Source: Acinetobacter sp. LoGeW2-3 (GTDB taxonomy: Bacteria; Pseudomonadota; Gammaproteobacteria; Pseudomonadales; Moraxellaceae). From it: 64,000 nt of DNA. Every line of letters begins with the position of its first letter. The stretch's first letter is position 1. Where the stretch lies: contig NZ_CP024011.1 of assembly GCF_002688565.1 (NCBI RefSeq), positions 2,480,001 through 2,544,000 on the forward strand, written 5' to 3'. Below are positions 1-14,040 of this stretch, piece after piece. Made by a program: the position numbers and the translations under genes. The notes below the pieces were generated by a model. That model searched no databases. It had not been told where the DNA came from and was given only the letters and a program-made list of their open reading frames with translations.

Positions 1-515
1 GGAATAATGGTTTCTAACCAGGCAATCCAGCCTTCTTCCAGGTCGATGCCGAGTTGCAGAATCATTTTATGAATATACAAGGTGCGGTTCTGTTCGTCTG
101 CTGTTGCAAAATCTTTAGTAAAAATTTGCTGGTAAATATTGAGCTTTTCTTTGTGCAGTTCCAGATGTCTTTCCAGCTCCGGCAAGATGGTATTGCTCCC
201 CATTTGGGCTTCAGCACGTAGGCGCACCATCAACTCCTCACGTAGCTGGGCTGGGGGACTTTGTTCTAGCATCCAGTTAGCTAGTTCTTCACGTCCTGGA
301 CGTTCCACTTTATAAGTCTTTTTGCGTGAGCCGCTGTCTTCTTCTTCAATGGTCGAGATCCAGCCTTTTTGTAACATGGCATTCAATTCACGATAGATCT
401 GCTGATGGGAAGCATTCCAGAAAAAGCCCATCGAACGGTCAAAGCGGCGTCCTAACTCAATACCGGTACTTGGTTTTTCCAGTAAACTGGTCAATAGAAC
501 ATGCGATAAAGACAT
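1..515 (-). CDS. PadR-family transcriptional regulator (3' end off the window)
   Basis: Reading leftwards from an ATG at 513-515, the frame stays open to the window edge (171 codons). The first ~80 residues match the PadR winged helix (MSLSHVLLTSLLEKPSTGIE, then the recognition-helix stretch FFWNASHQQIYRELN). An acidic/basic linker (EEEDSGSRKKTYKVE) and a helical C-terminal dimerisation part follow, as in the long PadR group of about 180 residues, so only a few codons are missing. It is divergent from the FadH-like gene, with two ATGCAAC palindromes between them, so it probably represses that gene, itself, or both. The ligand is unknown; PadR proteins often sense phenolic or aromatic compounds. 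Confidence 0.85.
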   Translation of the reverse strand, partial: MSLSHVLLTSLLEKPSTGIELGRRFDRSMGFFWNASHQQIYRELNAMLQKGWISTIEEEDSGSRKKTYKVERPGREELANWMLEQSPPAQLREELMVRLRAEAQMGSNTILPELERHLELHKEKLNIYQQIFTKDFATADEQNRTLYIHKMILQLGIDLEEGWIAWLETII

Positions 516-547
516 AAACGTCTCAAGAAAAATGACTCAGGATTATT

Positions 548-563
548 ATGCAACATGTTGCAT
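548..563. promoter_or_regulatory. Palindromic operator 1 (ATGCAACATGTTGCAT)
   Basis: A perfect 16-bp palindrome between the divergent PadR-type gene and the FadH-like gene. Its sequence and symmetry resemble PadR-family operators (ATGCAAC...GTTGCAT). Binding by the adjacent regulator is inferred. Confidence 0.75.
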
Positions 564-589
564 AAAAATCAATTCTGAACTATAAATTA

Positions 590-605
590 ATGCAACAAGT
601 TGCAT
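590..605. promoter_or_regulatory. Palindromic operator 2 (ATGCAACAAGTTGCAT)
   Basis: A second copy of the same 16-bp site, with one central asymmetry. Its centre is 42 bp from that of the first copy, about four helical turns, which puts both on the same DNA face. This fits cooperative binding by two regulator dimers. Confidence 0.75.
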
Positions 606-674
606 AAAAGCTGGTGATTGAGGGGAAATTTCACATCAGCCGATATAAAAATAGCCAGCTGACAGGCACGCTAA

Positions 675-2708
<2,034 letters not shown>

Positions 2709-2716
2709 TTCTTCAA

Positions 2717-2994
2717 TACTCCCTCTCCCTATGGGAGAGGGCTGGGGTGAGGGTAAATATAATTTCAATCTTTTTAGAGCGTTAAAAAAGTAAAAATTTG
2801 TCCTTATATAAATGACCTCTCCCTTGCGCAGCAGTGCCGCTCATCTCCTGAAAGGAGAGGGAACTTTGATCTTTAGGCAGGAGTTGCTCTATAGAAAACT
2901 CCTCCCTTTTTCTAAGGGTGAGAAGCACTGCTTCGCAAGAAGGGATTTCAAATTAAAATAATCCCCCTAAGTCCCCCTTTTTCAAAGGGGGACT
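2717..2994. repeat. Cluster of REP-like palindromes
   Basis: The 326-bp gap after the FadH-like gene has no gene but several G/C-rich inverted repeats. These are CCCTCTCCC/GGGAGAGGG at 2721-2741, CCTCTCCC/GGAGAGGG at 2817-2861, CTCCCTTTTTC/AAGGGTGAG around 2903-2923, and an 11-bp perfect hairpin AGTCCCCCTTT/AAAGGGGGACT at 2970-2994. They look like dispersed intergenic REP/BIME elements. Some may also act as transcription stops. Confidence 0.7.
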
Positions 2995-3034
2995 CTACTT
3001 AATTAAAAATACTAAAACAAAAAAGGACCCCAAC

Positions 3035-3439
3035 ATGACTCTACAAACCACCCAAGCCTCACTTGCACGCTGGCACGAAATGCTAGAAAACCGTGACATG
3101 AATATCCTGAATGAACTGCTCGCAGATGAAGTCGTGTTTCGATCACCAATCGCGTTTAACCCTTACTCAGGCAAACCAGTTGTCTTTTTCATTCTGACCA
3201 ATGTAATACAGGTGTTTGAGAACTTTACTTATCACCGAACTTTCTATTCAGAAGACGGTAACCATGTTGTACTTGAGTTTTCTGCCAATGTGGGGGATAA
3301 GAAATTAAAAGGTATTGATATGATTCAGTTCGATGATGAAGGTAAGATGATCGACTTTGAAGTGATGATTCGACCGAAGTCAGGTCTTGAAGCACTTGCT
3401 GCACAAATGGGGCAGAGGATGATGACCTTTCAAAACTAG
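3035..3439 (+). CDS. NTF2/SnoaL-like small protein
   Basis: 134 residues. The start (TLARW-type helix, then NILNELLADEVVFRSPI), the central FENFTYHRTFYSEDGNHVVLEF and the closing IDMIQFDDEGKMIDFEVMIRP follow the cone-shaped NTF2-like fold (SnoaL/ketosteroid-isomerase type). Such proteins are small isomerases, hydrolases or binding proteins, and the substrate cannot be read from the sequence. It is preceded by AAAGGA and followed 62 bp later by a hydrolase gene in the same direction, so the two may be co-transcribed. Confidence 0.7.
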   Translation: MTLQTTQASLARWHEMLENRDMNILNELLADEVVFRSPIAFNPYSGKPVVFFILTNVIQVFENFTYHRTFYSEDGNHVVLEFSANVGDKKLKGIDMIQFDDEGKMIDFEVMIRPKSGLEALAAQMGQRMMTFQN

Positions 3440-3501
3440 TCTGATTCAGGAGCAATCATACAATCCGGCATGAAATTTGTAAGTCACTGAAGGATAACTG
3501 G

Positions 3502-4662
3502 ATGGAAAGACAAATGAAAATGTTGATAAAAAATGTAGTTCAGCTTTCAGGTGAATATTTGGATCGTATGATTGGTGCGGATACGCCTACTTTATATTAC
3601 AACCCAAATGGCGTTTTTCAGGATCTGATTGATCATTTGCCTCAGTTAAAGCAAAAATACCGTCCTACACCGTGGCTGTGTAATGCGCATGCACATATCT
3701 TGTATTTTGATCTGATCAAAAAGAAAACGATTAAACTTAAATATGATGCCATTGAACAGCTGAACATGTCTGATGGCGGGATCACCGGCATTGCCTGGTA
3801 TGGACTTAACCTGCCCGCAGATACACCAACCATTGTACTTCTACATACTATTACCGGTTCACCAGAATCAATGAGTGAACTGGTTCGGGATCTGCATCTG
3901 CATACTGGTTGGAGAGTGGCACTGTGTTTACGCCGTGGTCATGCTGATTTACCCATGCCTGTTCCGAAAATGAACCTGTTTGGTTCCACTCAAGATTTAC
4001 GTGAACAGTTACTTTATATTCAGGATAAATTCCCGCAATCTGAACTATATGGTGTAGGTTCATCGGCTGGAACAGGTTTATTGGTGCGTTATCTGGGCGA
4101 AGAAGGTGCGCAGACCCCGCTCAAAGCTGCCTTTGCACTGTGTCCAGGCTATAATACTGAAAGTGGTTTTGCTTATGTGCATCCATTTTACAGCAAGGTT
4201 ATGGCTAAAAAATTACTGAAAAAATTTATTCATCCTTATCAAGACACATGGAAAAATATTCCTTCCTGGGAGCAGATTCTTTCTGTCCAGAACCTGGCTG
4301 ATTTTGAAAAATTGTATTTTCAGCTGACTGGTTATGAAGACTATGAAACCTATACCAAAGCTACCAATCCAATCTATGTATTTGAAAATGTTAAAATCCC
4401 ACTGATGATTTTAAATGCAGAAGATGATCCGGTCTGTCATATCAATAACCTGCATCCTTATAAAGACCGTATTCGTGCCATGCCGAATATTATTGTGGTG
4501 ACTACGAAGAAGGGCAGTCATTGTGGGTTTTATCAAGGCCTAACCAAAACCGAATCATGGGCGACTCGCCTGATGGCACAATATCTGAAACAGCTTTCTG
4601 TTACAGCAGAGAAAATGGAAGAAGCTGAACCGGAATATGTGGCATTAAAAAACCCAGCATAA
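3502..4662 (+). CDS. YheT-type alpha/beta-fold hydrolase
   Basis: 386 residues. An alpha/beta-hydrolase core begins near residue 100 (IVLLHTITGSPESM oxyanion region). The nucleophile elbow is GVGSSAGTG, the probable acid lies in NAEDDPVCH, and the His is in KGSHCGFYQG. The layout (long N-terminal lead with RPTPWLCNAHAH) matches the UPF0017/YheT esterase-like family, whose substrates are mostly unknown. GAAGGAT lies upstream of the ATG. The stop codon lies inside a bidirectional terminator shared with the convergent lipoprotein gene. Confidence 0.8.
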   Translation: MERQMKMLIKNVVQLSGEYLDRMIGADTPTLYYNPNGVFQDLIDHLPQLKQKYRPTPWLCNAHAHILYFDLIKKKTIKLKYDAIEQLNMSDGGITGIAWYGLNLPADTPTIVLLHTITGSPESMSELVRDLHLHTGWRVALCLRRGHADLPMPVPKMNLFGSTQDLREQLLYIQDKFPQSELYGVGSSAGTGLLVRYLGEEGAQTPLKAAFALCPGYNTESGFAYVHPFYSKVMAKKLLKKFIHPYQDTWKNIPSWEQILSVQNLADFEKLYFQLTGYEDYETYTKATNPIYVFENVKIPLMILNAEDDPVCHINNLHPYKDRIRAMPNIIVVTTKKGSHCGFYQGLTKTESWATRLMAQYLKQLSVTAEKMEEAEPEYVALKNPA

Positions 4663-4675
4663 GCTGGGTTTTTTA
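4647..4675. terminator. Bidirectional terminator between hydrolase and lipoprotein genes
   Basis: AACCCAGC/GCTGGGTT with a 4-nt loop (4651-4670), an A-run on the left and a T-run on the right. It serves two convergent genes and overlaps the TAA of the hydrolase gene. Confidence 0.85.
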
Positions 4676-4689
4676 ATGAAAACAGCAAA

Positions 4690-5136
4690 TCAGTTTTCAA
4701 GTGCTGGTGTAGCTGCTGCAATGGCAGCTGCCACAGCATCATCTTCAGACTGTTCTGAACTTGAATTGGCTTTTGGCTTGTTGTTCGTTTCAGAATCTTG
4801 GGCTTTCGGTGCTTGAGCAGGTTGTGATGCTGCTGGTGCTGTAGCCGCTGGAGTAGGATTGCTTTGAGCAGGGCGAGTTTCACGACGAATTTCAGTTGTG
4901 GTATTCGGTGTTTCTTCACGAATCACTTCAACTGTTTCAGGAACTTCTTCAATTAAAGGCTGATCCTGTTCTGCTGTTTCCAGTGTTTCAAACTTTGGCT
5001 GTTCTGCTGGTGTTGCTTCCGATGCTGCAGCAACTTCAGTCTGTTCTTCTTCCTTGGGAGCTTCTTTCTTGACACATGCCGTGAGTAATAGTCCGGTTGC
5101 AAGTGCGCCACAGATTAAAAGTTTCTTATTCATCAT
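4690..5136 (-). CDS. Small lipoprotein with Glu/Ala/Pro-rich tail
   Basis: 148 residues. The signal peptide is MMNKKLLICGALATGLL followed by the lipobox LLTAC, so Cys21 is the predicted lipidated residue. The mature part (VKKEAPKEEEQTEVAAAS, then repeats rich in E, P, A, Q and T) is low-complexity and probably disordered. Membrane anchoring is well supported but no function can be assigned. The gene is divergent from pyrG across a 224-bp gap. Confidence 0.8.
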   Translation of the reverse strand: MMNKKLLICGALATGLLLTACVKKEAPKEEEQTEVAAASEATPAEQPKFETLETAEQDQPLIEEVPETVEVIREETPNTTTEIRRETRPAQSNPTPAATAPAASQPAQAPKAQDSETNNKPKANSSSEQSEDDAVAAAIAAATPALEN

Positions 5137-5294
5137 TACTTCATACGTAAATGTAGATGGGATTACAGTATTATAGCAGTAATTTACCAGATAGAAATGA
5201 TCCGAACTTACTCTAATTTTTTATCGGAAATGCTGCTAGAATAGCCAATTGTTTATTGTTCTTTGAATTGATGCGGATTGACTTTGCTTTCTAG

Positions 5295-6998
<1,704 letters not shown>

Positions 6999-7031
6999 TA
7001 ATTGGTGTTAGGACACAACTAGGAAGTTTAA

Positions 7032-7889
<858 letters not shown>

Positions 7890-7903
7890 GAATGTACCCC
7901 CAT

Positions 7904-7930
7904 GAGCTGCCTTTAAAAAGCAGCTCTTTT
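7904..7930 (+). terminator. Hairpin/attenuator between kdsA and eno
   Basis: GAGCTGC (7904-7910) pairs with GCAGCTC (7920-7926), followed by TTTT. It lies 21 bp before the eno start, so it may partially terminate the upstream transcript or set the 5' end of eno mRNA. Confidence 0.6.
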
Positions 7931-7932
7931 AA

Positions 7933-9240
<1,308 letters not shown>

Positions 9241-9253
9241 GCGATTATCGTTG

Positions 9254-9637
9254 ATGTTAAATGTATTCGACTCTTTGATGAGTAAAGTACTGTTGGGCCT
9301 TGCGATCCTTGTGATCGCAGGGTTTCAATATTTATACTGGTTTGGTGAGGGTGGTTATCGAGACCATCAGGCACTGACTCAGAAAATACAACAACAAGTA
9401 GAATTGAATGAAGAGCTGAAAGAGCGCAACCGTGTGCTAGCAGCTGAAGTCTATGATCTGAAAAATGGTGATCAAGCCATTGAAGAACATGCACGTCTGG
9501 ATCTCGGCCTGATCAAGCCACATGAAACCTTTGTTCAGATGAGTACCATCAGTACTCAATATAAGCCGATTTATCTCGAAAATTCTAAAGTAGACCTACG
9601 TACCAATGAGTCAGCTGACACCCCAAGCACACCATAA
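9254..9637 (+). CDS. ftsB: Cell-division protein FtsB
   Basis: About 127 residues. A short cytoplasmic lead precedes one membrane segment (VLLGLAILVIAGFQYLYWF). A coiled coil follows (TQKIQQQVELNEELKERNRVLAAEV), then the FtsB signature region LKNGDQAIEEHARLDLGLIKPHETF. FtsB links FtsQ and FtsL in the divisome. The ATG at 9254 is the likely start; an adjacent TTG at 9251 and an ATG at 9278 are alternatives. The 3' end overlaps ispD by 32 bp, and the eno-ftsB-ispD order is common in gammaproteobacteria. Confidence 0.93.
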   Translation: MLNVFDSLMSKVLLGLAILVIAGFQYLYWFGEGGYRDHQALTQKIQQQVELNEELKERNRVLAAEVYDLKNGDQAIEEHARLDLGLIKPHETFVQMSTISTQYKPIYLENSKVDLRTNESADTPSTP

Positions 9638-10319
9638 ATTATGGGCCATTATTCCAGCTGCAGGTTCGGGTAGTCGATTCTCTAAAACAGAACTAAAGCA
9701 ATATCAAATGATTCAAGAACGGACCGTTCTTGAACATACAGTTGCACGTCTGAATCAATTACCTCTGGCTGGCTATGTGCTAGCAATTAGCAGTCAGGAT
9801 GATGTTGCCAAAACTCTACCATTCTCGAATAAAGACAAAGCACATTTCTGTGCCGGTGGTGCAGAGCGGGTCAATTCTGTCCTTAATGCACTGACTTACT
9901 TGTCTGAAATCACTTCGGAAGAGGATTGGGTATTGGTTCATGATGCAGCACGTCCATGTGTCAGTCAAAATGCACTGATTGATCTAGTCAATACTGCAAC
10001 TGAAACTGCCCAAGCTGCGATTTTGGCGATTCCGGTACGGGATACCTTAAAGCGAGTCGTGCAAGATCATGATATTGAAACTACGGTCGATCGCTCAACT
10101 TTGTGGCAGGCGCAAACCCCACAAATGGCGAAACTGGGTCAGCTAAAGCGTGCCATTGAACAGGCACTTAAAGATGGTGCTAATATCACCGATGAGGCCA
10201 GTGCACTTGAGCATATAGGTGAAACGGTGCGCGTGGTACAAGGGCGATCTGATAATCTGAAGATCACCTATCCAGATGACCTGGAACTGGCGCGCCTGAT
10301 TCTGGCCGCGCAAGCGTAA
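9606..10319 (+). CDS. ispD: 2-C-methyl-D-erythritol 4-phosphate cytidylyltransferase
   Basis: 237 residues. It transfers CMP from CTP to MEP in the non-mevalonate isoprenoid pathway. The nucleotide-binding loop is IIPAAGSGSRFSKTELKQY, followed by VLVHDAARPC, the IPVRDTLK loop, the WQAQTPQ motif and ITDEASALE. It overlaps the end of ftsB in another frame, suggesting translational coupling. Its pathway partner ispF lies far away at 61769-62257 rather than adjacent as in E. coli. Confidence 0.96.
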   Translation: MSQLTPQAHHKLWAIIPAAGSGSRFSKTELKQYQMIQERTVLEHTVARLNQLPLAGYVLAISSQDDVAKTLPFSNKDKAHFCAGGAERVNSVLNALTYLSEITSEEDWVLVHDAARPCVSQNALIDLVNTATETAQAAILAIPVRDTLKRVVQDHDIETTVDRSTLWQAQTPQMAKLGQLKRAIEQALKDGANITDEASALEHIGETVRVVQGRSDNLKITYPDDLELARLILAAQA

Positions 10320-10420
10320 ATTTATTTGAAGAAATACATAATAAATAGAGCAGTGGCACTCAATTCTCCGCTGCTTTCACTTATAATTTTGCCATTGTTA
10401 ATTTTGAACCCTTTGTCACA

Positions 10421-11557
10421 ATGATACCTTCACAGCAGTATCGATTTTTACGACAATCCGCACGCGATGGATTGAGTATAAAACACGATTCCTCAAGATG
10501 GGCCAAGCTCCATCTGGACCCATGGTTGCTATGCTTCCTGTTGCTTAATGCTGCCTTGGGGTTGATGGTGGTCTATAGTGCAACCTCAGAAAATTCTGGC
10601 ATGGTGATCCGTCAGGCGATCAGTTTTGGTGTGGGTTTTGTGGTGATGTTCATCTGTGCGCAGGTTCCGCCAAAAGTGTATCAAGCAGCAAGCCCGTACT
10701 TTTACGCCTTCGGAATCTTCATGCTGTTGCTGGTCTTTGTGATTGGTGAAAGACGACTTGGGGCGACACGCTGGATTACGCTACCGGGTGTAGGAAGTAT
10801 GCAGCCGAGTGAAGTGATGAAATTTGCCATGCCGCTGATGATGGCTTGGTATTTTGCTCGGAAACCATTTCCACCGAAATTCATTCATATTGTTGGTGCC
10901 TTGATTTTACTCGGTATTCCATTTGTACTCGTGGCATTGCAACCCGACTTGAATATTGGTCTGGTGATTCCAGGAATCTTTGTTTTATTTCTGAGTGGTA
11001 TGTCCTGGCGTTTGATCGGTGGGGCAATGGCAGCATTGGCTGTGGTTGCACCCTTGTTGTGGATGTTTTTATTGCAGGAATACCAAAAAAAACGTGTCCT
11101 GACCTTGTTTGATCCTGAATCGGATGCCTTGGGTGCAGGCTGGAATATTATTCAGTCCAAAATCGCCATCGGTTCTGGTGGGATGACGGGTAAAGGATAC
11201 TCGCAAGGGACGCAGTCACATCTCGGTTATCTGCCAGAACATCACACTGACTTTATTATGTCGACTTATGCCGAAGAATTTGGCTTTATTGGGGTGTTTT
11301 TACTATTTAGCTTATTTACCGCCATTATTGTCCGTTGCTTGATGATTGGGATGAACAGTTTCCATAACTTTGGCCGTCTTTATGCGGGTGCGACAGGTTT
11401 AACTTTCTTCTTCTTTGTGTTTCTGAACTCTGGCATGGTTAGCGGGATTCTTCCAGTGACAGGTGACCCATTACCACTGATGAGTTACGGCGGCACCGCG
11501 GTGATTTCCTTGCTTGCTGGTATGGGCATCGTCATGTCGATTCATACCCATCGATAA
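10421..11557 (+). CDS. rodA: Rod-shape-determining peptidoglycan polymerase RodA
   Basis: 378 residues (E. coli RodA 370), a SEDS-family integral membrane glycosyltransferase that works with PBP2 in cell elongation. About ten hydrophobic segments are visible, with the family blocks LGLMVVYSATSENS, RRLGATRWITLPG, ALQPDLN, QSKIAIGSGGMTGKG, LPEHHTDFI and the closing PLMSYGGTAVIS. It starts about 100 bp after ispD and ends at a strong terminator. No mrdA partner is in this window. Confidence 0.95.
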   Translation: MIPSQQYRFLRQSARDGLSIKHDSSRWAKLHLDPWLLCFLLLNAALGLMVVYSATSENSGMVIRQAISFGVGFVVMFICAQVPPKVYQAASPYFYAFGIFMLLLVFVIGERRLGATRWITLPGVGSMQPSEVMKFAMPLMMAWYFARKPFPPKFIHIVGALILLGIPFVLVALQPDLNIGLVIPGIFVLFLSGMSWRLIGGAMAALAVVAPLLWMFLLQEYQKKRVLTLFDPESDALGAGWNIIQSKIAIGSGGMTGKGYSQGTQSHLGYLPEHHTDFIMSTYAEEFGFIGVFLLFSLFTAIIVRCLMIGMNSFHNFGRLYAGATGLTFFFFVFLNSGMVSGILPVTGDPLPLMSYGGTAVISLLAGMGIVMSIHTHR

Positions 11558-11573
11558 ATAATAGAAGAAAAGA

Positions 11574-11601
11574 AAAAGCCAGATTGATCCTGGCTTTTTT
11601 A
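11574..11601 (+). terminator. Terminator after rodA
   Basis: AAAAGCCAG (11574-11582) pairs with CTGGCTTTT (11590-11598) and continues into a T-run: a typical intrinsic terminator. Confidence 0.85.
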
Positions 11602-11672
11602 TTGTCTGAAATTTTATGTTATAAATATTCAATAACTTAGATAAAAATTTATATTTTCATATTGGGGGAACT

Positions 11673-12026
11673 ATGAAGAAAATAATATTGATGCTGGGAC
11701 TGATAGGATTATCAGCGACTATCTGGGCACAGCCATTGAGTCAAACTGAATTTAAGTCTCAAGTGAAACAGTACTATAATGCACTGGAACAGAAACAGGC
11801 AGCGCTCAATGCATCCTTGGATCGTCGCGAACATCCATCCATCATGATTGCCAAGGCATGTGATTACTCAAAAGGCCTGAAACAGCTTAAGCATCTTTCT
11901 GAGCAAAATCTGCATCTGGCAGAAGCTAAAGATGAGTTGCAATTTATTAGCTCACTAGATATAGGTTTTAATCAGTCTTTACAGGATTTAGGCACGACTT
12001 ATGAAACAGGTTGCGTGAAAAAATAA
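11673..12026 (+). CDS. Secreted protein of unknown function
   Basis: 117 residues with a clear cleavable signal peptide (MKKIILMLGLIGLSATIWA, then QPLSQ). The mature part is helical and has two cysteines (KACDYSK and the C-terminal ETGCVKK), which may form a disulfide in the periplasm. I do not recognise the family. A GGGG purine tract lies a few bases upstream of the ATG and the gene stands alone between two terminators. Confidence 0.7.
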   Translation: MKKIILMLGLIGLSATIWAQPLSQTEFKSQVKQYYNALEQKQAALNASLDRREHPSIMIAKACDYSKGLKQLKHLSEQNLHLAEAKDELQFISSLDIGFNQSLQDLGTTYETGCVKK

Positions 12027-12048
12027 AAAAGCCCAAATGGGCTTTTTT
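12025..12048. terminator. Bidirectional terminator
   Basis: GCCCA/TGGGC flanked by A6 and T7 (about 12025-12048). It separates the secreted-protein gene from the convergent minus-strand gene. Confidence 0.8.
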
Positions 12049-12353
12049 TAATTCGCTTGCTTACGCTTCTGACGGGTATCCGTGACTTTCTTCAATAATG
12101 GTCCTTTTTGTTCAAGAATTTTGTTGATCATAAAGTCACGCGGTAAAACCAGGCGTACAGGTGTAGGCAGTAATTCATAAACCTTGGTAATGATAGCGCG
12201 AATTTCAGTTTCATTGACCAGTTTGTCTTCAGCTAAATCTAATAAACCATCGACAACAAGACTTTCAATTTTTCTTCTCTGTTGTTTCCATAGTTCAGCA
12301 GGGTTGGCTTGACTCACTTGGACTTTGGCTTTGTCGAGTAGGTTATTTAACAT
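12048..12353 (-). CDS. Conserved hypothetical protein
   Basis: 101 residues, helical and basic (pattern LLDKAKVQVSQANPAELWKQ, LPTPVRLVLPRDFMINKILE, ending KKVTDTRQKRKQAN). No signal peptide, membrane segment or catalytic motif is seen. I do not recognise a named family. It lies downstream of the cyd operon on the same strand but behind its terminator, so it is probably a separate unit. Confidence 0.6.
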   Translation of the reverse strand: MLNNLLDKAKVQVSQANPAELWKQQRRKIESLVVDGLLDLAEDKLVNETEIRAIITKVYELLPTPVRLVLPRDFMINKILEQKGPLLKKVTDTRQKRKQAN

Positions 12354-12428
12354 GAGAATATAACTTTAAAAAACTTGAATCATGCATCTTAGCTAAACTT
12401 ATTGAAAATTCTAGTATTTATATAAAAT

Positions 12429-12450
12429 TAAACCCTCCGAAGAGGGTTTA
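12429..12450 (-). terminator. Terminator of the cyd operon
   Basis: TAAACCCTC/GAGGGTTTA with a CGAA loop, 12 bp beyond the ybgE stop codon on the minus strand. Confidence 0.75.
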
Positions 12451-12461
12451 ATTGATTTGAT

Positions 12462-12764
12462 TCAGGCAATGAACCAGGTGTAATAGCCCCAAAGCATCAG
12501 CGGCCAAGAAAGGATAGGGCTAAATAGCCATTTCCAGACTTCATGGCGGGGCACAAAACCAACGCCATGAATAAAACCACCTGAAATGCCAATCATGATA
12601 AACATCAAGGTACGATGACTATATGCTCCACTGTCATCCAGCATCATAGCCGGATGAACCAATAACACTGCTGCGAGTGGAAATGCCAACAGGCAGGAAA
12701 TCACCATCGCAAACTTGTTTGGTTTAGGATCTACAACTGTTTTTTCCATCGCTAGCTCTGTCAT
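12462..12764 (-). CDS. ybgE: Cyd operon protein YbgE
   Basis: 100 residues with three likely membrane segments (FAMVISCLLAFPLAAVLLV, LMFIMIGISGGFIHGVGFV and a C-terminal Trp-rich one, LSWPLMLWGYYTWFIA). The position directly after cydX and the GFIHGVGFVPRHE region match the YbgE family, a membrane protein encoded in many cytochrome bd operons with an unsettled role. The ATG is only 3 bp beyond the cydX stop, so translation is probably coupled. Confidence 0.8.
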   Translation of the reverse strand: MTELAMEKTVVDPKPNKFAMVISCLLAFPLAAVLLVHPAMMLDDSGAYSHRTLMFIMIGISGGFIHGVGFVPRHEVWKWLFSPILSWPLMLWGYYTWFIA

Positions 12765-12767
12765 GTG

Positions 12768-12869
12768 TTAGTTCTCATCCAGGTCTTGATGATTTTCAAT
12801 ATAAAGTGCACTTAGTACACCGGCAAAACATGCCATTAAAATGCCGAGAATCCATGCAAAATACCACAT
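12768..12869 (-). CDS. cydX: Cytochrome bd small subunit CydX
   Basis: A 33-codon gene, easily missed. From the ATG at 12867-12869 the product starts MWYFAWILGILMACFAGVLS, continues with YIEN and an acidic tail, and ends at 12768. One membrane helix with the N-terminal W-Y-F-W and the E after the helix is the CydX/YbgT signature. A strong AAGGAG lies 8 bp upstream. CydX stabilises the haem groups of the CydAB oxidase. It sits between cydB and ybgE exactly as in E. coli. Confidence 0.92.
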   Translation of the reverse strand: MWYFAWILGILMACFAGVLSALYIENHQDLDEN

Positions 12870-12894
12870 AATTTCGTCTCCTTAGGACACAGAC

Positions 12895-14040
12895 TTAGTA
12901 CAGGCTGTGTGAATTCTCTTGAATGTGTTTGTTGGTGATGACGCCCCACATCTTGTAATAACACCAAGTGGTGTAAAGCAGGATGATTGGAACGAAGATG
13001 CACGCAGCAACAGTCATCACGGTTAAGGTATTTTTACTAGATACCGCATCCCACATGGTTAAGCTAGCAACAGGATTGATGCTAGAAGGCATTAGGAATG
13101 GGAACAAGGCAAAACCAGCAGTTAAGATTGCACCGATCACCACCATAGATGAACCCAGGAAAGTTAATCCAGCTTTAGCTTTAGATGCAGCCAGCACGAC
13201 AATCATGCCACCAAGGATACCCATAATTGGCGCAATCATGGTGATTGGATAAGTTGTATAGTTATTCATCCAGCCAGGGTTACCATTAGTCAGTACTTCT
13301 TTCGCTAATGGATTTGCAACACCATTGGTATCGTATGGAGTCACCAATGTATAACCCTGGATACCACCGAAATACAACCATGCGCCAGCAGCCAGGAAAG
13401 TCACCAGATAAACAAGCCCCATGATCTTGGTTGCTTTCGCAGAACGTTCACGTAACGCACCATCAGTACGTAGCATTAACCATGCACCGCCGTGTGCACA
13501 TAGCATTGATAAGCTGACTAGGCCACAAACAATTGCAAATGGATTCAGCAGAGCAAAGAAACTACCAGAATAAGTTGAACGAACAGTTTCATCTAAAGTG
13601 AATGGTACGCCGAGGAACATGTTGCCGAATGCGACACCAAAGACTAATGCAGGAACTGCGCCACCAACTGCCAGACCCCAATCCCAAGCATTACGCCATT
13701 TGGTATTTTCCAGCTTTGAGCGGTAGTCGAAGCCGACTGGACGCAGGAACAACGCAAATAGCACTAATAGCAGTGCCCAATACATACCTGAGAAGGCAGT
13801 CGCATAAACCATTGGCCATGCAGCAAACAGGGCACCACCGGCAGTAATGAACCAGACCTGGTTACCGTCCCAGTGTGGGGCAATCGTATTGATTGCCGCA
13901 CGACGTTCCTGATCATTTTTACCCACAAATGGCATGATCGCCATTGAGCCCATATCGAAGCCATCGGTCAGGGCAAAGCCAATCAGCAAGACACCAACCA
14001 GTACCCACCAGATAATTTTGAGCAGTTCGTATTCAATCAT
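12895..14040 (-). CDS. cydB: Cytochrome bd ubiquinol oxidase subunit II
   Basis: 381 residues (E. coli CydB 379). It has about eight membrane segments and the family start [20 protein letters not shown] with the [10 protein letters not shown] and PHWDGNQVW motifs that mark CydB. It pairs with CydA in the oxygen-scavenging terminal oxidase. The start overlaps the cydA stop by 4 bp, indicating translational coupling. Confidence 0.96.
   Translation of the reverse strand: MIEYELLKIIWWVLVGVLLIGFALTDGFDMGSMAIMPFVGKNDQERRAAINTIAPHWDGNQVWFITAGGALFAAWPMVYATAFSGMYWALLLVLFALFLRPVGFDYRSKLENTKWRNAWDWGLAVGGAVPALVFGVAFGNMFLGVPFTLDETVRSTYSGSFFALLNPFAIVCGLVSLSMLCAHGGAWLMLRTDGALRERSAKATKIMGLVYLVTFLAAGAWLYFGGIQGYTLVTPYDTNGVANPLAKEVLTNGNPGWMNNYTTYPITMIAPIMGILGGMIVVLAASKAKAGLTFLGSSMVVIGAILTAGFALFPFLMPSSINPVASLTMWDAVSSKNTLTVMTVAACIFVPIILLYTTWCYYKMWGVITNKHIQENSHSLY

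Noticed and set aside
13602-13847. Plus-strand 81-codon frame inside cydB
   Set aside because: It overlaps a conserved membrane protein gene on the opposite strand and has no family resemblance.
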